NCBI RefSeq assembly: GCF_900106835.1 | Contig: NZ_FNNR01000006.1 | Coordinates: 186,001-250,000 of the forward strand | DNA from: Arthrobacter sp. cf158 | GTDB lineage: Bacteria > Actinomycetota > Actinomycetes > Actinomycetales > Micrococcaceae | Length of the DNA stretch: 64,000 nucleotides | Direction of reading: 5' to 3' | In this document: one piece after another, positions 1 through 8,258 of the stretch | Layout: each line of letters starts with the position of its first letter | How positions within the stretch are numbered: the stretch's first letter is position 1 | Position numbers and translations under genes: made by a program | Notes under the pieces: model-generated | What the model saw: only the letters and a program-made list of their open reading frames with translations | Database searches by the model: none | Told to the model about the DNA's origin: nothing

Positions 1-1
1 G

Positions 2-103
2 ATGCTTCGCGAATGGGCCGAGAGCCACGTTCCCACCATCCTCGAAGCCCGCGACGCGTACGACGACGCACAGGACGAGGCCCTCCTCGGCTCCCCCAAT
101 TGA
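2..103 (+). CDS. C-terminal end of an unidentified protein (partial)
   Basis: An open frame enters from the left edge and stops with TGA at 101-103. The visible 33 residues are acidic and helical-looking and carry no motif I can name. The real start lies outside the window. The gene converges on the ABC transporter ATPase gene, whose stop is at 183, with about 80 bases between them. Confidence 0.5.
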   Translation: MLREWAESHVPTILEARDAYDDAQDEALLGSPN

Positions 104-182
104 GGACAGCAGAGCGCGTTGGACGGCTCACACGCCCGTTGCCGTTCCAGGGTTGGGTCGGGCGTCTGGTTGTTGTGGGCGT

Positions 183-884
183 CTAGTTGGGTTGGGCGGC
201 CGGGACTGCCGCGCCGCTGATCCGGCCGTCCCGCATGGATGCGACCGCGTCCGTGAGGGGCAGATACTCGGTATCATGCGTGACCATGACAGTTGCCGTC
301 TGGAACTCGTCCGTGACCTGCCGCAGCAGCCGGACAACAGACTCGCTTCGCTGGTGATCCAGCGCAGCGGTCGGCTCGTCCACCAGCAACACCGAGGGGC
401 TGCCCATGAGCGCCCGCGCGATGTTCACGCGCTGTCGCTGGCCGCCGGACAATTGGTGTGGCCGCTTGTGCGTAGCGCCGGACAGCCCCACGACATCCAG
501 CAGCTCTTCGGCCTTGGTGCGCGCGTCCTTGACGGAGTTGCCTCGCGAGTGCTCACGGATCACCAACTGCTCGACGGCGGTCAGTGCCGGCAGCAGGTTG
601 GGCTGCTGGAAAATGATGCCCACCTTGTCCCGACGCAACGCTGTGCGTTCAGCCTCCGTCAGGGCGGAGACATCCTGGCCATCGATAAGCACCAGTCCGG
701 ACGTGGGCTTGAGGAGTGTGGCCGCAACGGCCAGCAGGGAGGATTTGCCGGATCCAGAAGGCCCCACCAGGGAAAGGAATTCCCCCTGGTGCACGGCAAG
801 GTTCACGGCGTCCAAAGCCTTGAGGGTGGAGGTGCCATCCGGGTATTCGAGGGTGACGTTGACGAGCTTGAGTGAGGTAATCAC
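183..884 (-). CDS. ABC transporter ATP-binding protein, MacB/LolD type
   Basis: Nucleotide-binding subunit of an exporter-type ABC system, 233 residues, a normal length for the family. Walker A GPSGSGKSS is at residues 41-49, the signature LSGGQ at 146-150, Walker B LLVDE at 167-171 and the switch histidine at H204. The start is GTG, preceded by a GGAAAGG ribosome binding site. It lies 28 bases downstream of the FtsX-like permease on the same strand, so the two form an operon. MacB/LolD pairs usually export antibiotics or peptides or act on lipoproteins; the substrate cannot be read here. The divergent kinase/regulator pair at 2188-4121 is the obvious candidate controller. Confidence 0.93.
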   Translation of the reverse strand: MITSLKLVNVTLEYPDGTSTLKALDAVNLAVHQGEFLSLVGPSGSGKSSLLAVAATLLKPTSGLVLIDGQDVSALTEAERTALRRDKVGIIFQQPNLLPALTAVEQLVIREHSRGNSVKDARTKAEELLDVVGLSGATHKRPHQLSGGQRQRVNIARALMGSPSVLLVDEPTAALDHQRSESVVRLLRQVTDEFQTATVMVTHDTEYLPLTDAVASMRDGRISGAAVPAAQPN

Positions 885-912
885 GGTATATGCCTTTCCA
901 GGAATGTCAGTA

Positions 913-1992
913 TTAGTTGCCGCCGAGGGCCAGCAATGGATCTACCTTGGTGACCTTGCGAACCGCGAGTACCGCTCCAGCCAGGCCAAGGATCAGAATT
1001 CCCGCGACTGGCACCAGCGTGGTGAGGGGAGTGATGAGGAATGGAGCGGCCTGGGCTGCGAAAAGTCCCCCGGCAAGTCCCAATGAACCGCCAACGGCAG
1101 CGCCGGCCAGCAACACCAAAGCCGCCTGGGCCAGGGCGTCCTTCAACACATAGCCGGAGGACGCACCCAGCGCTTTGAGCACCGCGATATCGCGGGTTCG
1201 CTGCACGGTCCATACCGTCAGGAAGGCCACGATCACCAACGCCGAGATGCCGTAAAGAAATGCCTGCATGAGCATGAGTGATCCGTTCTCGCTCTTGTAG
1301 GAAGCCAAAGCCTGGAAAGAACCCACCCGGTCCAAGCTGACCGTGCCCGCTGCCGCGTTGGCGGCGTCGATGTCCAAGGAGGCCCCGGCGTCGTGCGTTA
1401 CGGCCAGAACCGTGGCAGTGCCCGGTGTCGCATGCGCGATGGACCGCCAGGTGTCCAGCGTGGTCCAGACGACGCCGGTGTGTGAATACCACTGGTCCTC
1501 AACAACCGCTGAGATGGTCAGATCGGTCCCGCCAACCCGGACACGGCTGCCGGCTGCCAACGACAAGTCCTTGGCCACGGATTCGCTGACCACAACGGTC
1601 CCATCCTCCACAGCGACGGGAGAGAGAGCCCCGCCAAAAACGGCCACGTTGGTTGTCCCGCTTGCAGTCCCTCCGGCACCGATGGATTGGAGCCGGGATT
1701 GGCTGATCCCCAGTGCCTGGGCGGAGCTGACGCCCGGCTGCTCCCGCCACGTTTCGAGTTGCGCCGTGGAAACTTCCGACTCGGTATAGGACGCCTTGGG
1801 ATCAGCGCCGGTGGGTGCGCCGAAAACGATCTGCTGAACAGGCAATGCCTCAATGGCCGACGTCGACTGGTTGCCCAGGCCGGCCGTCAGCCCTGACAAC
1901 ATCACCAGCAGCAAAGTGATCAGGGCGACGACGCTGCCCATGAGAGCAAAGCGGCCCTTGGCGAAACGGATGTCGCGAATGGCGAGAAACAT
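913..1992 (-). CDS. ABC transporter permease, FtsX/MacB fold
   Basis: Membrane subunit of about 359 residues. An N-terminal membrane segment (roughly residues 15-38) is followed by a large extracellular MacB-type domain, then three hydrophobic segments in the last third (FtsX domain). I place the start at the ATG at 1992 because AAGGA sits just upstream; the longer open frame to 2064 adds 24 residues without a binding site. It is transcribed ahead of the ATPase gene. The long periplasmic-type domain together with a separate ATPase is the MacB/YknYZ arrangement, associated with efflux of toxic peptides or macrolides. The actual substrate is unknown. Confidence 0.9.
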   Translation of the reverse strand: MFLAIRDIRFAKGRFALMGSVVALITLLLVMLSGLTAGLGNQSTSAIEALPVQQIVFGAPTGADPKASYTESEVSTAQLETWREQPGVSSAQALGISQSRLQSIGAGGTASGTTNVAVFGGALSPVAVEDGTVVVSESVAKDLSLAAGSRVRVGGTDLTISAVVEDQWYSHTGVVWTTLDTWRSIAHATPGTATVLAVTHDAGASLDIDAANAAAGTVSLDRVGSFQALASYKSENGSLMLMQAFLYGISALVIVAFLTVWTVQRTRDIAVLKALGASSGYVLKDALAQAALVLLAGAAVGGSLGLAGGLFAAQAAPFLITPLTTLVPVAGILILGLAGAVLAVRKVTKVDPLLALGGN

Positions 1993-2074
1993 CGGATTCC
2001 TTCGGTTGGGTGCGGGCTTGATCCCGGCACTATCAACTCTTCCGGCGAAGGACCTTCCAGGCATCGGGAGGTGG

Positions 2075-2093
2075 ATGGATTCCCTGAATCCAT
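2075..2093. promoter_or_regulatory. Inverted repeat, candidate response-regulator operator
   Basis: Two 8-base arms, ATGGATTC and GAATCCAT, flank CCT. The site lies between the divergent ABC exporter and the two-component genes. A partial third copy (GGATGGATCC) follows at about 2095. Position and symmetry suit binding by the NarL-type regulator at 3465; this is inference. Confidence 0.4.
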
Positions 2094-2187
2094 GGGATGG
2101 ATCCGCTGATCATCCAAATGGTTGATTCAGGCGTCGAGGCAGTGAATGTGAGGGGTCCGGGAGCGTGCCGGCGATACGCTGGGAGGC

Positions 2188-3468
2188 ATGCAGTCCCCCA
2201 CCGGCGCCGCCACCATCCTCCGCGTGCTCCGAGTGTGCCTGCACGTTGGTTTTGCGGCGTTGTTGCTGGTGGCCGTTACTCGGTTGCTGGCGGGAGTGGG
2301 CGCAGCTGGGAGTCCTTCAACTGTGGCCGTCGTGGCCGGGTTGGGATTGTCCGCCTTGCTGGCACTGGTCTATCTCGCCGGGACCATCCTTGAGAAGCGC
2401 CACGCCGGTGATCCCGCGCGGTTCAACCCGACGCATTATGCCGGCTGGTGGCTGGGCGCCGTCATGCTGCTGTGGCTGCTGCTTCTGCTGGTCAGCGGCG
2501 ACTTCGCCTGGGTGGCCTTCCCGTTGTTCTTCCTGCAACTCCACCTGCTCCCCCGGCGTTTAGCCTTGCCGGCGATTGCGCTGAGCACCGCTCTTCTGAT
2601 CGGCGCCTTGTGGTTCCACAGCCGCGGCTCGGCCGACGGTGGACTGCAACTCGCTATGGTCCTGGGCCCGGTGTTCGGAGCCGGGTTCGCCGTGGTCACC
2701 GGTCTGGCGTACCGGGCACTGTTTCTGGAGGCGGAGAACCAACGGGTGGTGGCCGACGACCTTCGCCGGACGCGCGCGGAACTTGCGCAAACCCAGCACG
2801 ACGCCGGTGTGCTGGCAGAGCGCGAACGGCTGGCCCGCGAGATCCACGACACCCTGGCGCAAGGATTCTCCAGCATTGTCCTGATGGGCAGGTCTGCCGA
2901 GAATGCGTTGGAAAGCGGTGATGTTGAGGCCGCCAAGGAGCGCCTGAGGATTGTCCAGGACACTGCTTCAGCAAACCTGGCGGAAGCCCGCAGCTTTGTC
3001 CGCGGCCTTCGCTCTCCGGACCTTGAACAGTCTGGACTGGTGGACACGCTGCGGAGGCTCTGCGAAAAGACCGAGACCGAGGCCGCTGCCCGGGGGACCA
3101 CGCTGCGTTGCCGCTTCGAACTGGTTGGTACGCCTGTGGAGTTGCCCAACACGTACCAGACCACCCTGCTCCGGGCCGCCCAGGCCTCCCTCGCGAACGT
3201 GTGGGCGCACGCCAAGGCGCGGGCCGTCGTCGTAACTTTGTCCTTCCTCGGTGCGGAGGCGACGCTGGATGTTTTCGACGACGGCATAGGCTTCGAACCG
3301 TCGACGGCGGCAGGTACAGCGCGTGGTGACGGCACCGGCGTCGGGCTGCTGAGTTTGCGCGAGCGGCTGGCTACGCTGGACGGCGGTCTCGAAATCGAGT
3401 CCGCGCCGGGCGAGGGGACTGTGGTGGCCATTCGGGTGCCCTTACCTGCGGAGGACGGTGCGCCGTGA
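2188..3468 (+). CDS. Sensor histidine kinase, NarL/DesK class (HisKA_3)
   Basis: Membrane sensor kinase of 426 residues. The N-terminal half contains about five to six hydrophobic segments and no large extracellular sensor, so it probably senses within the membrane. A coiled segment (about 175-210) leads to the HisKA_3 dimerisation helix with the phospho-acceptor H220 in the EIHDTLAQGF motif. The HATPase domain shows the DDGIGF motif and the GVGLLSLRER G-box. The start ATG has TACGCT at 2175-2180, seven bases upstream, and an overlapping GGGAGG, so it may be leaderless or leadered. It overlaps the regulator gene by four bases. Confidence 0.95.
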   Translation: MQSPTGAATILRVLRVCLHVGFAALLLVAVTRLLAGVGAAGSPSTVAVVAGLGLSALLALVYLAGTILEKRHAGDPARFNPTHYAGWWLGAVMLLWLLLLLVSGDFAWVAFPLFFLQLHLLPRRLALPAIALSTALLIGALWFHSRGSADGGLQLAMVLGPVFGAGFAVVTGLAYRALFLEAENQRVVADDLRRTRAELAQTQHDAGVLAERERLAREIHDTLAQGFSSIVLMGRSAENALESGDVEAAKERLRIVQDTASANLAEARSFVRGLRSPDLEQSGLVDTLRRLCEKTETEAAARGTTLRCRFELVGTPVELPNTYQTTLLRAAQASLANVWAHAKARAVVVTLSFLGAEATLDVFDDGIGFEPSTAAGTARGDGTGVGLLSLRERLATLDGGLEIESAPGEGTVVAIRVPLPAEDGAP

Positions 3469-4121
3469 GTGACATCCGCGTCCTCTTGGTGGACGATCAT
3501 CCGGTGGTCCGGGCAGGACTCCGGGCGATGCTGGCCGACTTCCCGGGCGTCACGGTTGTGGCCGAAGCTGAGGACGGTGATGCAGCGTTGCTTGAGCTGG
3601 GCAAGTTGCACACGCTGGGTGAACCTGTGGATCTGGTCCTCATGGACCTGCAGATGGGTGCCGGCATGGATGGTGTCACAGCCACGCAGAAGATCAAGGC
3701 GGGCGAGGCCGGGACTCCCCCGCCGCCTGTCCTGATTCTGACCACCTACGACACCGACGCCGACATTCTTGCTGCAGTGGAGGCCGGCGCGAGTGGCTAC
3801 ATGTTGAAGGACGCGCCTCCGGAGCAGATCCGGCAGGCTGTCCTATCCGCGGCCGCCGGGCAAACGGCGCTGGCCCCGGAGGTTGCGGCCCGGCTCATGG
3901 GGCGGATCCGCAACCCCTCGCCGGCTTTGAGCGGAAGGGAAGTGCAACTGCTGGAACTTCTGGCCACCGGGATGAGTAACCGGGCCATGGCCAAGCAACT
4001 CTTCATCTCCGAGGCCACGGTGAAGACGCATTTGGTGCATATCTATTCGAAGCTCGGCGTTGACAACAGGACGGCGGCCATCGCCGTCGCCACCCAACGC
4101 AGGATCATCCGCGGGCGCTGA
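3465..4121 (+). CDS. Response regulator, NarL/LuxR family
   Basis: 218 residues: a receiver domain with the acidic pocket D10/D11 and phospho-acceptor D61, then a LuxR-type helix-turn-helix in the last 65 residues (LSGREVQLLELLATGMSNRA onward). It starts with a GTG that overlaps the stop of the kinase gene, so translation is coupled. It most likely controls the divergent ABC exporter and its own operon through sites such as the inverted repeat at 2075-2093. Confidence 0.95.
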   Translation: MSDIRVLLVDDHPVVRAGLRAMLADFPGVTVVAEAEDGDAALLELGKLHTLGEPVDLVLMDLQMGAGMDGVTATQKIKAGEAGTPPPPVLILTTYDTDADILAAVEAGASGYMLKDAPPEQIRQAVLSAAAGQTALAPEVAARLMGRIRNPSPALSGREVQLLELLATGMSNRAMAKQLFISEATVKTHLVHIYSKLGVDNRTAAIAVATQRRIIRGR

Positions 4122-4149
4122 CTCCCGACCCAACCCAGGTGGCATTAGT

Positions 4150-4173
4150 GCCGTTTTGAGCGGCCAAAACGGC
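4150..4173 (+). terminator. Hairpin after the two-component operon
   Basis: Nine-base arms (GCCGTTTTG and CAAAACGGC) around a six-base loop, 28 bases after the regulator stop. No long T tract follows, so it is a modest terminator candidate. Confidence 0.45.
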
Positions 4174-4277
4174 CTTGGTTGCGACTCACTGGGGTAAGCA
4201 ATTTTGGTTAAACGGTTGACCTTTTGACCGTAAGCAGTGACGATTAGTGCACGTTTCGCTATGAGTTAGATCACAAA

Positions 4278-7200
4278 ATGTCACTCGTCGAAAGTTGGCC
4301 CCACATGTCCGCACCCTCCTTGGGTCTGTCCGGAGCTGCCCCCATCAGCTCCGGACGCACCAAAAAAGGTTCCTTGGCCAGGAAGGCCGCGTCACTCGGC
4401 CTTGCCTCCCTCCTTCTCGCGGGAGCCATTCCCGCACTGACCTTCACAGCGGCCGCGAATGCCGCTCCGGGTGATCCCGCGACCGTCAAAGCCGTCACCC
4501 CCGAAGTACCTGTTGATGCCGCCGGAGCACCCCTGGGAGCGGTGACGAGCTTCTCCCAGTCCGGAAACGTCGTCGACCTCTCCACTGATAAGGGCGCCAT
4601 TCGGGTGACGTTCCTGGACGACGGCAACTTCCGATTGGAAGCCGATCCCAGCGGAAAGTTCACGGATCCAGCCAATACGGACCAAGGCGACCCCGCCCGG
4701 ACAGCCAACATTGTGGTGGGCAAAGACAAGTTCCCCGGTGTCGCTCCGACGGTCACTGACGGCGACTGGCTGGTCCTGAAGACTGCCAAGATCAGCGTTG
4801 AGATCAACAAGGCCACCACCCAGCTCCGCGTTGTGCGGGCAGACGGGTCCCTGGTCCTGGAAGAGTCAGCGCCCATCACGTTCGGCGCGAACTCGGCAAC
4901 ACAGCACCTCGTCCAGCAGGACGGCGAACAGTTCATCGGCGGCGGCATGCAGAATGGCCGCTCCGTCCACACCGGTGCACTGATCAACATCGCCAAGAAC
5001 TTCGACTGGGACGACGACGGCTACCCCAATGCAGTGCCGTACTACATGTCCTCCAAGGGCTACGGCGTCCTGCGCGACACGTTTGCCCGCGGCTCCTATG
5101 ACTTTGCCGGCCAACCCACCACCACGCACGAGGAAAAGCGCTTCGACGCCTACTACTTCGTGGGCGATTACAAGCAGTCCCTCGGCGCCTACACCACGTT
5201 GACCGGCAAGCCCATGATGCCCCCGGTGTATGCCCTCGAATACGGCGACGCGGACTGCTACAACCGCTCCAACCCGGGCTATTCGTCCTCCGGTTACGGC
5301 GATCCCGATGGCGCCAAGCAGAAAACCCCTGACGCCATCAAGACGGCGCGGAAGTTCGTTGAGAACGACATGCCCGCGGGTTGGATGCTGGTCAACGATG
5401 GCTACGGCTGCGAATACCAGCAACTTCCGGAAACAGTGAGCAACATCGAGGAAGAAACCGACCTCAAGGTTGGTCTCTGGACGCAGCGCTCCCTGACCAA
5501 CCAGGAATACGAAGTGGGCGAGGCCGGCGTACGGCTCCGCAAGCTGGACGTTGCGTGGGTTGGCCAGGGCTACCGCCAGGCTCTCACCGGTTGCGAAGCC
5601 GCCCACGGTGGAATCGAACAGTACTCGAACGCCCGCGGCACCTCGCTGATGGTGGAGGGATGGGCCGGCTCCCAGCGCTGCGGCATGCAGTGGACGGGAG
5701 ACCATTCCGGAAACCTCGACGCCGTCCGCTGGCAGGTCTCGGCCCTCACCGGCGCCGGGAACTCGGGTTTGGCATTCACCACGGGCGACGTCGACGGCAT
5801 CTTCGGCGGCTCCCCCGAGTCCTACGTCCGCGACCTCCAGTGGAAGGCCTTTGCTCCGGCGCTGTACTCCATGTCCGGCTGGGCAGCCACTGACAAGCGT
5901 CCCTGGCTCTACGGTGACGAAGCTACGGCCATCAACCGCCAGTACCTGCAGCTCCGCCAGCAACTCATGCCGTTCATCTACACATTGGCCCAGGAGTCGT
6001 CCACCAGTGGTGTCTCGATGATGCGGTCCATGGCCCTCGAGTTCCCCGAGCAAGAGTGGTCCTACGGTGCCGAGGCAAACAACCAGTTCATGCTGGGCTC
6101 CGATTTCCTGGTGGCACCGGTCTTTACCCAGACCGATGTCCGCAACGGGATATTCCTCCCGGCGGGCCAGCAGTGGGTGGATTACTGGACCGGCAAGCTC
6201 TACCAGGGCGGCCAGATCCTGAACGGCTACAACGCGCCGCTGGATAAGCTGCCGGTGTTCGTCCGTGCTGGAGCGGTGATCCCGCAAGGCATCGTGGCGC
6301 GCAACGCATCTTTGGTTCCGGAAGATTCCATGATCACTTTGGACGTTTACGCTCAAGGCCAGGACAGCTTCACGCTCTACGAGGATGACAAGGTCACCCG
6401 CGAATTCAAAGACGGAAAATCGTCCAGCCAGGTGTTCGCAGTGGACGCCCCGGGCAAGGGCAACAGCAGCGTCAAGGTCTCCATCGGCGAACGGAAGGGC
6501 GAATACACCGGTAAGGCTGCAGCCCGTCCCTACGAGCTGAAAGTCCACGCCGGCGCAGCACCCAAGGACGTCAAGATCGGCGGCACCAAGCTGGCCCAGC
6601 ACTCCACCCAGGCCGCCTACGCCGCAGCAGCAACCGGCTGGTACTTCGATGAGGCCAACAACGGCACCATCTGGGTGAAGACAGGGTCCATCGCTTCCAA
6701 CCAGTCCGCCACAGTCCAGCTCCAGCAGGCTGGTCCGCTGGGCGGCAAGAGCCAGGAGGACACCGCAGCCGAGGTTCGTGTAACCACCGGTCAGCAGGTC
6801 TTCCAGGACCAGGAAACAACCGTCACCGCGGCTTTCGTGAACACTGGAACCAAGGCAAAGAGCAACGTGGTGCTGACTCCGGTGCTCCCTGAGGGCTGGA
6901 CTGTGGTGTCTTCCTCCGGCGCAACCGCCGCCAAGGTGGAAGGCGGCGCTACTGCAACCGCCACGTTCGTTATCAAGCCGGGGACCAGCGCGAAGGCGGG
7001 CCAACAGACCGTGCGGGTATCGGCGTCGTACGCTGCATCCGGATCCAGTCAGTCCGTAACCGGCGGCAACCAGATCTATGTCGCCTACGGTTCCTTGGCA
7101 GCCGCATACAACACCGTGTCCGTCACCACCGTGGCCGGCAAGGCCACCGGAAACTTCGACGGCGGAGGCGCCACCTTCGCCGCCGAGCAGCTGGCTGCTG

Positions 7201-8153
7201 CCACGGTTCCGGCAGGCGGTGTCCGGCCCGGCAGCACGGTTACGGTGGACGCCGGTAAGCCAACGCAGGTTGACTACACATGGCCGGCGGTGGGCCCTGA
7301 CGTCCCCAACTCGGTGGCGCTCTCCGCGCAGACCATCGCCGTCAAAGGCAAGGGCACGCACCTGGCTGTCCTCGGATCAGCCGCCGTGGGCAACGGTACG
7401 AGTCCCATACTCACCCTGACATATGCCGATGGAAGCATGGAAAAACAACCCATTTTCTTCCCCAACTGGTTGCAGCCTTCGGTACTGAACGGGGCCGTGC
7501 TTGCGGTCTCGGAGCAGGGCCGGAACAACGCCAACGGTCCGTCGCCGGAGTACACGCAGTACAAGTACCAGGCGTTCTCCAACACTGTCCGGCTCAACCC
7601 CACCAAAGAACTGGCCTCCGTCACCTTGCCCACCGAGACGCGGGTGAAGTTCTTTGATTGGAAGGTGACTTCGCAGCCTCTTCCGGACGTTCCGCACGGC
7701 TCGGTGTACGCCTCAGAAACCCCTTGGGTCCAGGCGCTTAACGGTTACGGTGTGATCGGCAAGAACGTGGCGAACAAGGACTCGGCGTCGTCTCCGGACA
7801 AGGCGTTGTCCATCAACTACACCGACCCGGCCACCGGTCAGCAGCCCGTCTTCACCAAGGGACTTGGCGTTCACGCTGCCTCCAGGATCACCTATTACCT
7901 GGGCGGCAAATGCACGTCCTTCACGTCCCAGGTGGGGCTTGAAAGTGGGTTCGGCGGCAATATCATCTTCAAGGTCAACGCCGATGGTGTGAATAAATAC
8001 CAGTCGCGCACCTACACGCCCGGGTTCGCTCCGGAATCCGTGTCCGTGGATCTGACCGGTGCAGCGTACGTGGAGCTGGTAGTGGATCCATCGGGTTCCA
8101 TCAACGGCGCGCACGGGGTGTGGGGTGATGCCAAGTTCACCTGCGCACCGTAA
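4278..8153 (+). CDS. Secreted multidomain GH31 glycoside hydrolase
   Basis: Exported enzyme of up to 1291 residues. A basic n-region and hydrophobic stretch ending near AANAAPGDP form the signal peptide; the ATG at 4305 is an alternative start. The GH31 domain occupies roughly residues 95-720. The predicted nucleophile is D424 in LDVAWVG and the predicted acid/base is D475 in WTGDHSG. A NEW3-type domain follows (about 835-930), then a second beta domain shared with large glycosidases, and a C-terminal NPCBM carbohydrate-binding domain (about 1145-1291). The NDGYGCEY motif before the nucleophile is unlike ordinary alpha-glucosidases and, as I recall, closer to GH31 alpha-galactosidase or alpha-N-acetylgalactosaminidase branches. 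Specificity is therefore open. No transporter or regulator accompanies it. Confidence 0.9.
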   Translation: MSLVESWPHMSAPSLGLSGAAPISSGRTKKGSLARKAASLGLASLLLAGAIPALTFTAAANAAPGDPATVKAVTPEVPVDAAGAPLGAVTSFSQSGNVVDLSTDKGAIRVTFLDDGNFRLEADPSGKFTDPANTDQGDPARTANIVVGKDKFPGVAPTVTDGDWLVLKTAKISVEINKATTQLRVVRADGSLVLEESAPITFGANSATQHLVQQDGEQFIGGGMQNGRSVHTGALINIAKNFDWDDDGYPNAVPYYMSSKGYGVLRDTFARGSYDFAGQPTTTHEEKRFDAYYFVGDYKQSLGAYTTLTGKPMMPPVYALEYGDADCYNRSNPGYSSSGYGDPDGAKQKTPDAIKTARKFVENDMPAGWMLVNDGYGCEYQQLPETVSNIEEETDLKVGLWTQRSLTNQEYEVGEAGVRLRKLDVAWVGQGYRQALTGCEAAHGGIEQYSNARGTSLMVEGWAGSQRCGMQWTGDHSGNLDAVRWQVSALTGAGNSGLAFTTGDVDGIFGGSPESYVRDLQWKAFAPALYSMSGWAATDKRPWLYGDEATAINRQYLQLRQQLMPFIYTLAQESSTSGVSMMRSMALEFPEQEWSYGAEANNQFMLGSDFLVAPVFTQTDVRNGIFLPAGQQWVDYWTGKLYQGGQILNGYNAPLDKLPVFVRAGAVIPQGIVARNASLVPEDSMITLDVYAQGQDSFTLYEDDKVTREFKDGKSSSQVFAVDAPGKGNSSVKVSIGERKGEYTGKAAARPYELKVHAGAAPKDVKIGGTKLAQHSTQAAYAAAATGWYFDEANNGTIWVKTGSIASNQSATVQLQQAGPLGGKSQEDTAAEVRVTTGQQVFQDQETTVTAAFVNTGTKAKSNVVLTPVLPEGWTVVSSSGATAAKVEGGATATATFVIKPGTSAKAGQQTVRVSASYAASGSSQSVTGGNQIYVAYGSLAAAYNTVSVTTVAGKATGNFDGGGATFAAEQLAAATVPAGGVRPGSTVTVDAGKPTQVDYTWPAVGPDVPNSVALSAQTIAVKGKGTHLAVLGSAAVGNGTSPILTLTYADGSMEKQPIFFPNWLQPSVLNGAVLAVSEQGRNNANGPSPEYTQYKYQAFSNTVRLNPTKELASVTLPTETRVKFFDWKVTSQPLPDVPHGSVYASETPWVQALNGYGVIGKNVANKDSASSPDKALSINYTDPATGQQPVFTKGLGVHAASRITYYLGGKCTSFTSQVGLESGFGGNIIFKVNADGVNKYQSRTYTPGFAPESVSVDLTGAAYVELVVDPSGSINGAHGVWGDAKFTCAP

Positions 8154-8165
8154 GCAGCTTGTCCT

Positions 8166-8214
8166 GACAGCCGTCGTTTGCTGCCTGTTCCCCAGGTGGC
8201 AAGCGGCGGCTGTC
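8166..8214 (+). terminator. Strong hairpin terminator after the GH31 gene
   Basis: Sixteen-base arms, 8166-8181 and 8199-8214, pair with a few G.T and mismatch positions, followed by CGTTTG. It separates the glycosidase from the penicillin-binding protein. Confidence 0.7.
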
Positions 8215-8258
8215 CGTTTGCCGGGCACAACAAGAAACTGTCAGGGGAACGGGGCATA

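Noticed and set aside
4866..7361. 831-codon open frame on the minus strand inside the GH31 gene
   Set aside because: It is antisense to a gene with clear domains, is rich in Gly/Arg/His/Val as expected of a GC-skewed shadow frame, and matches no family.
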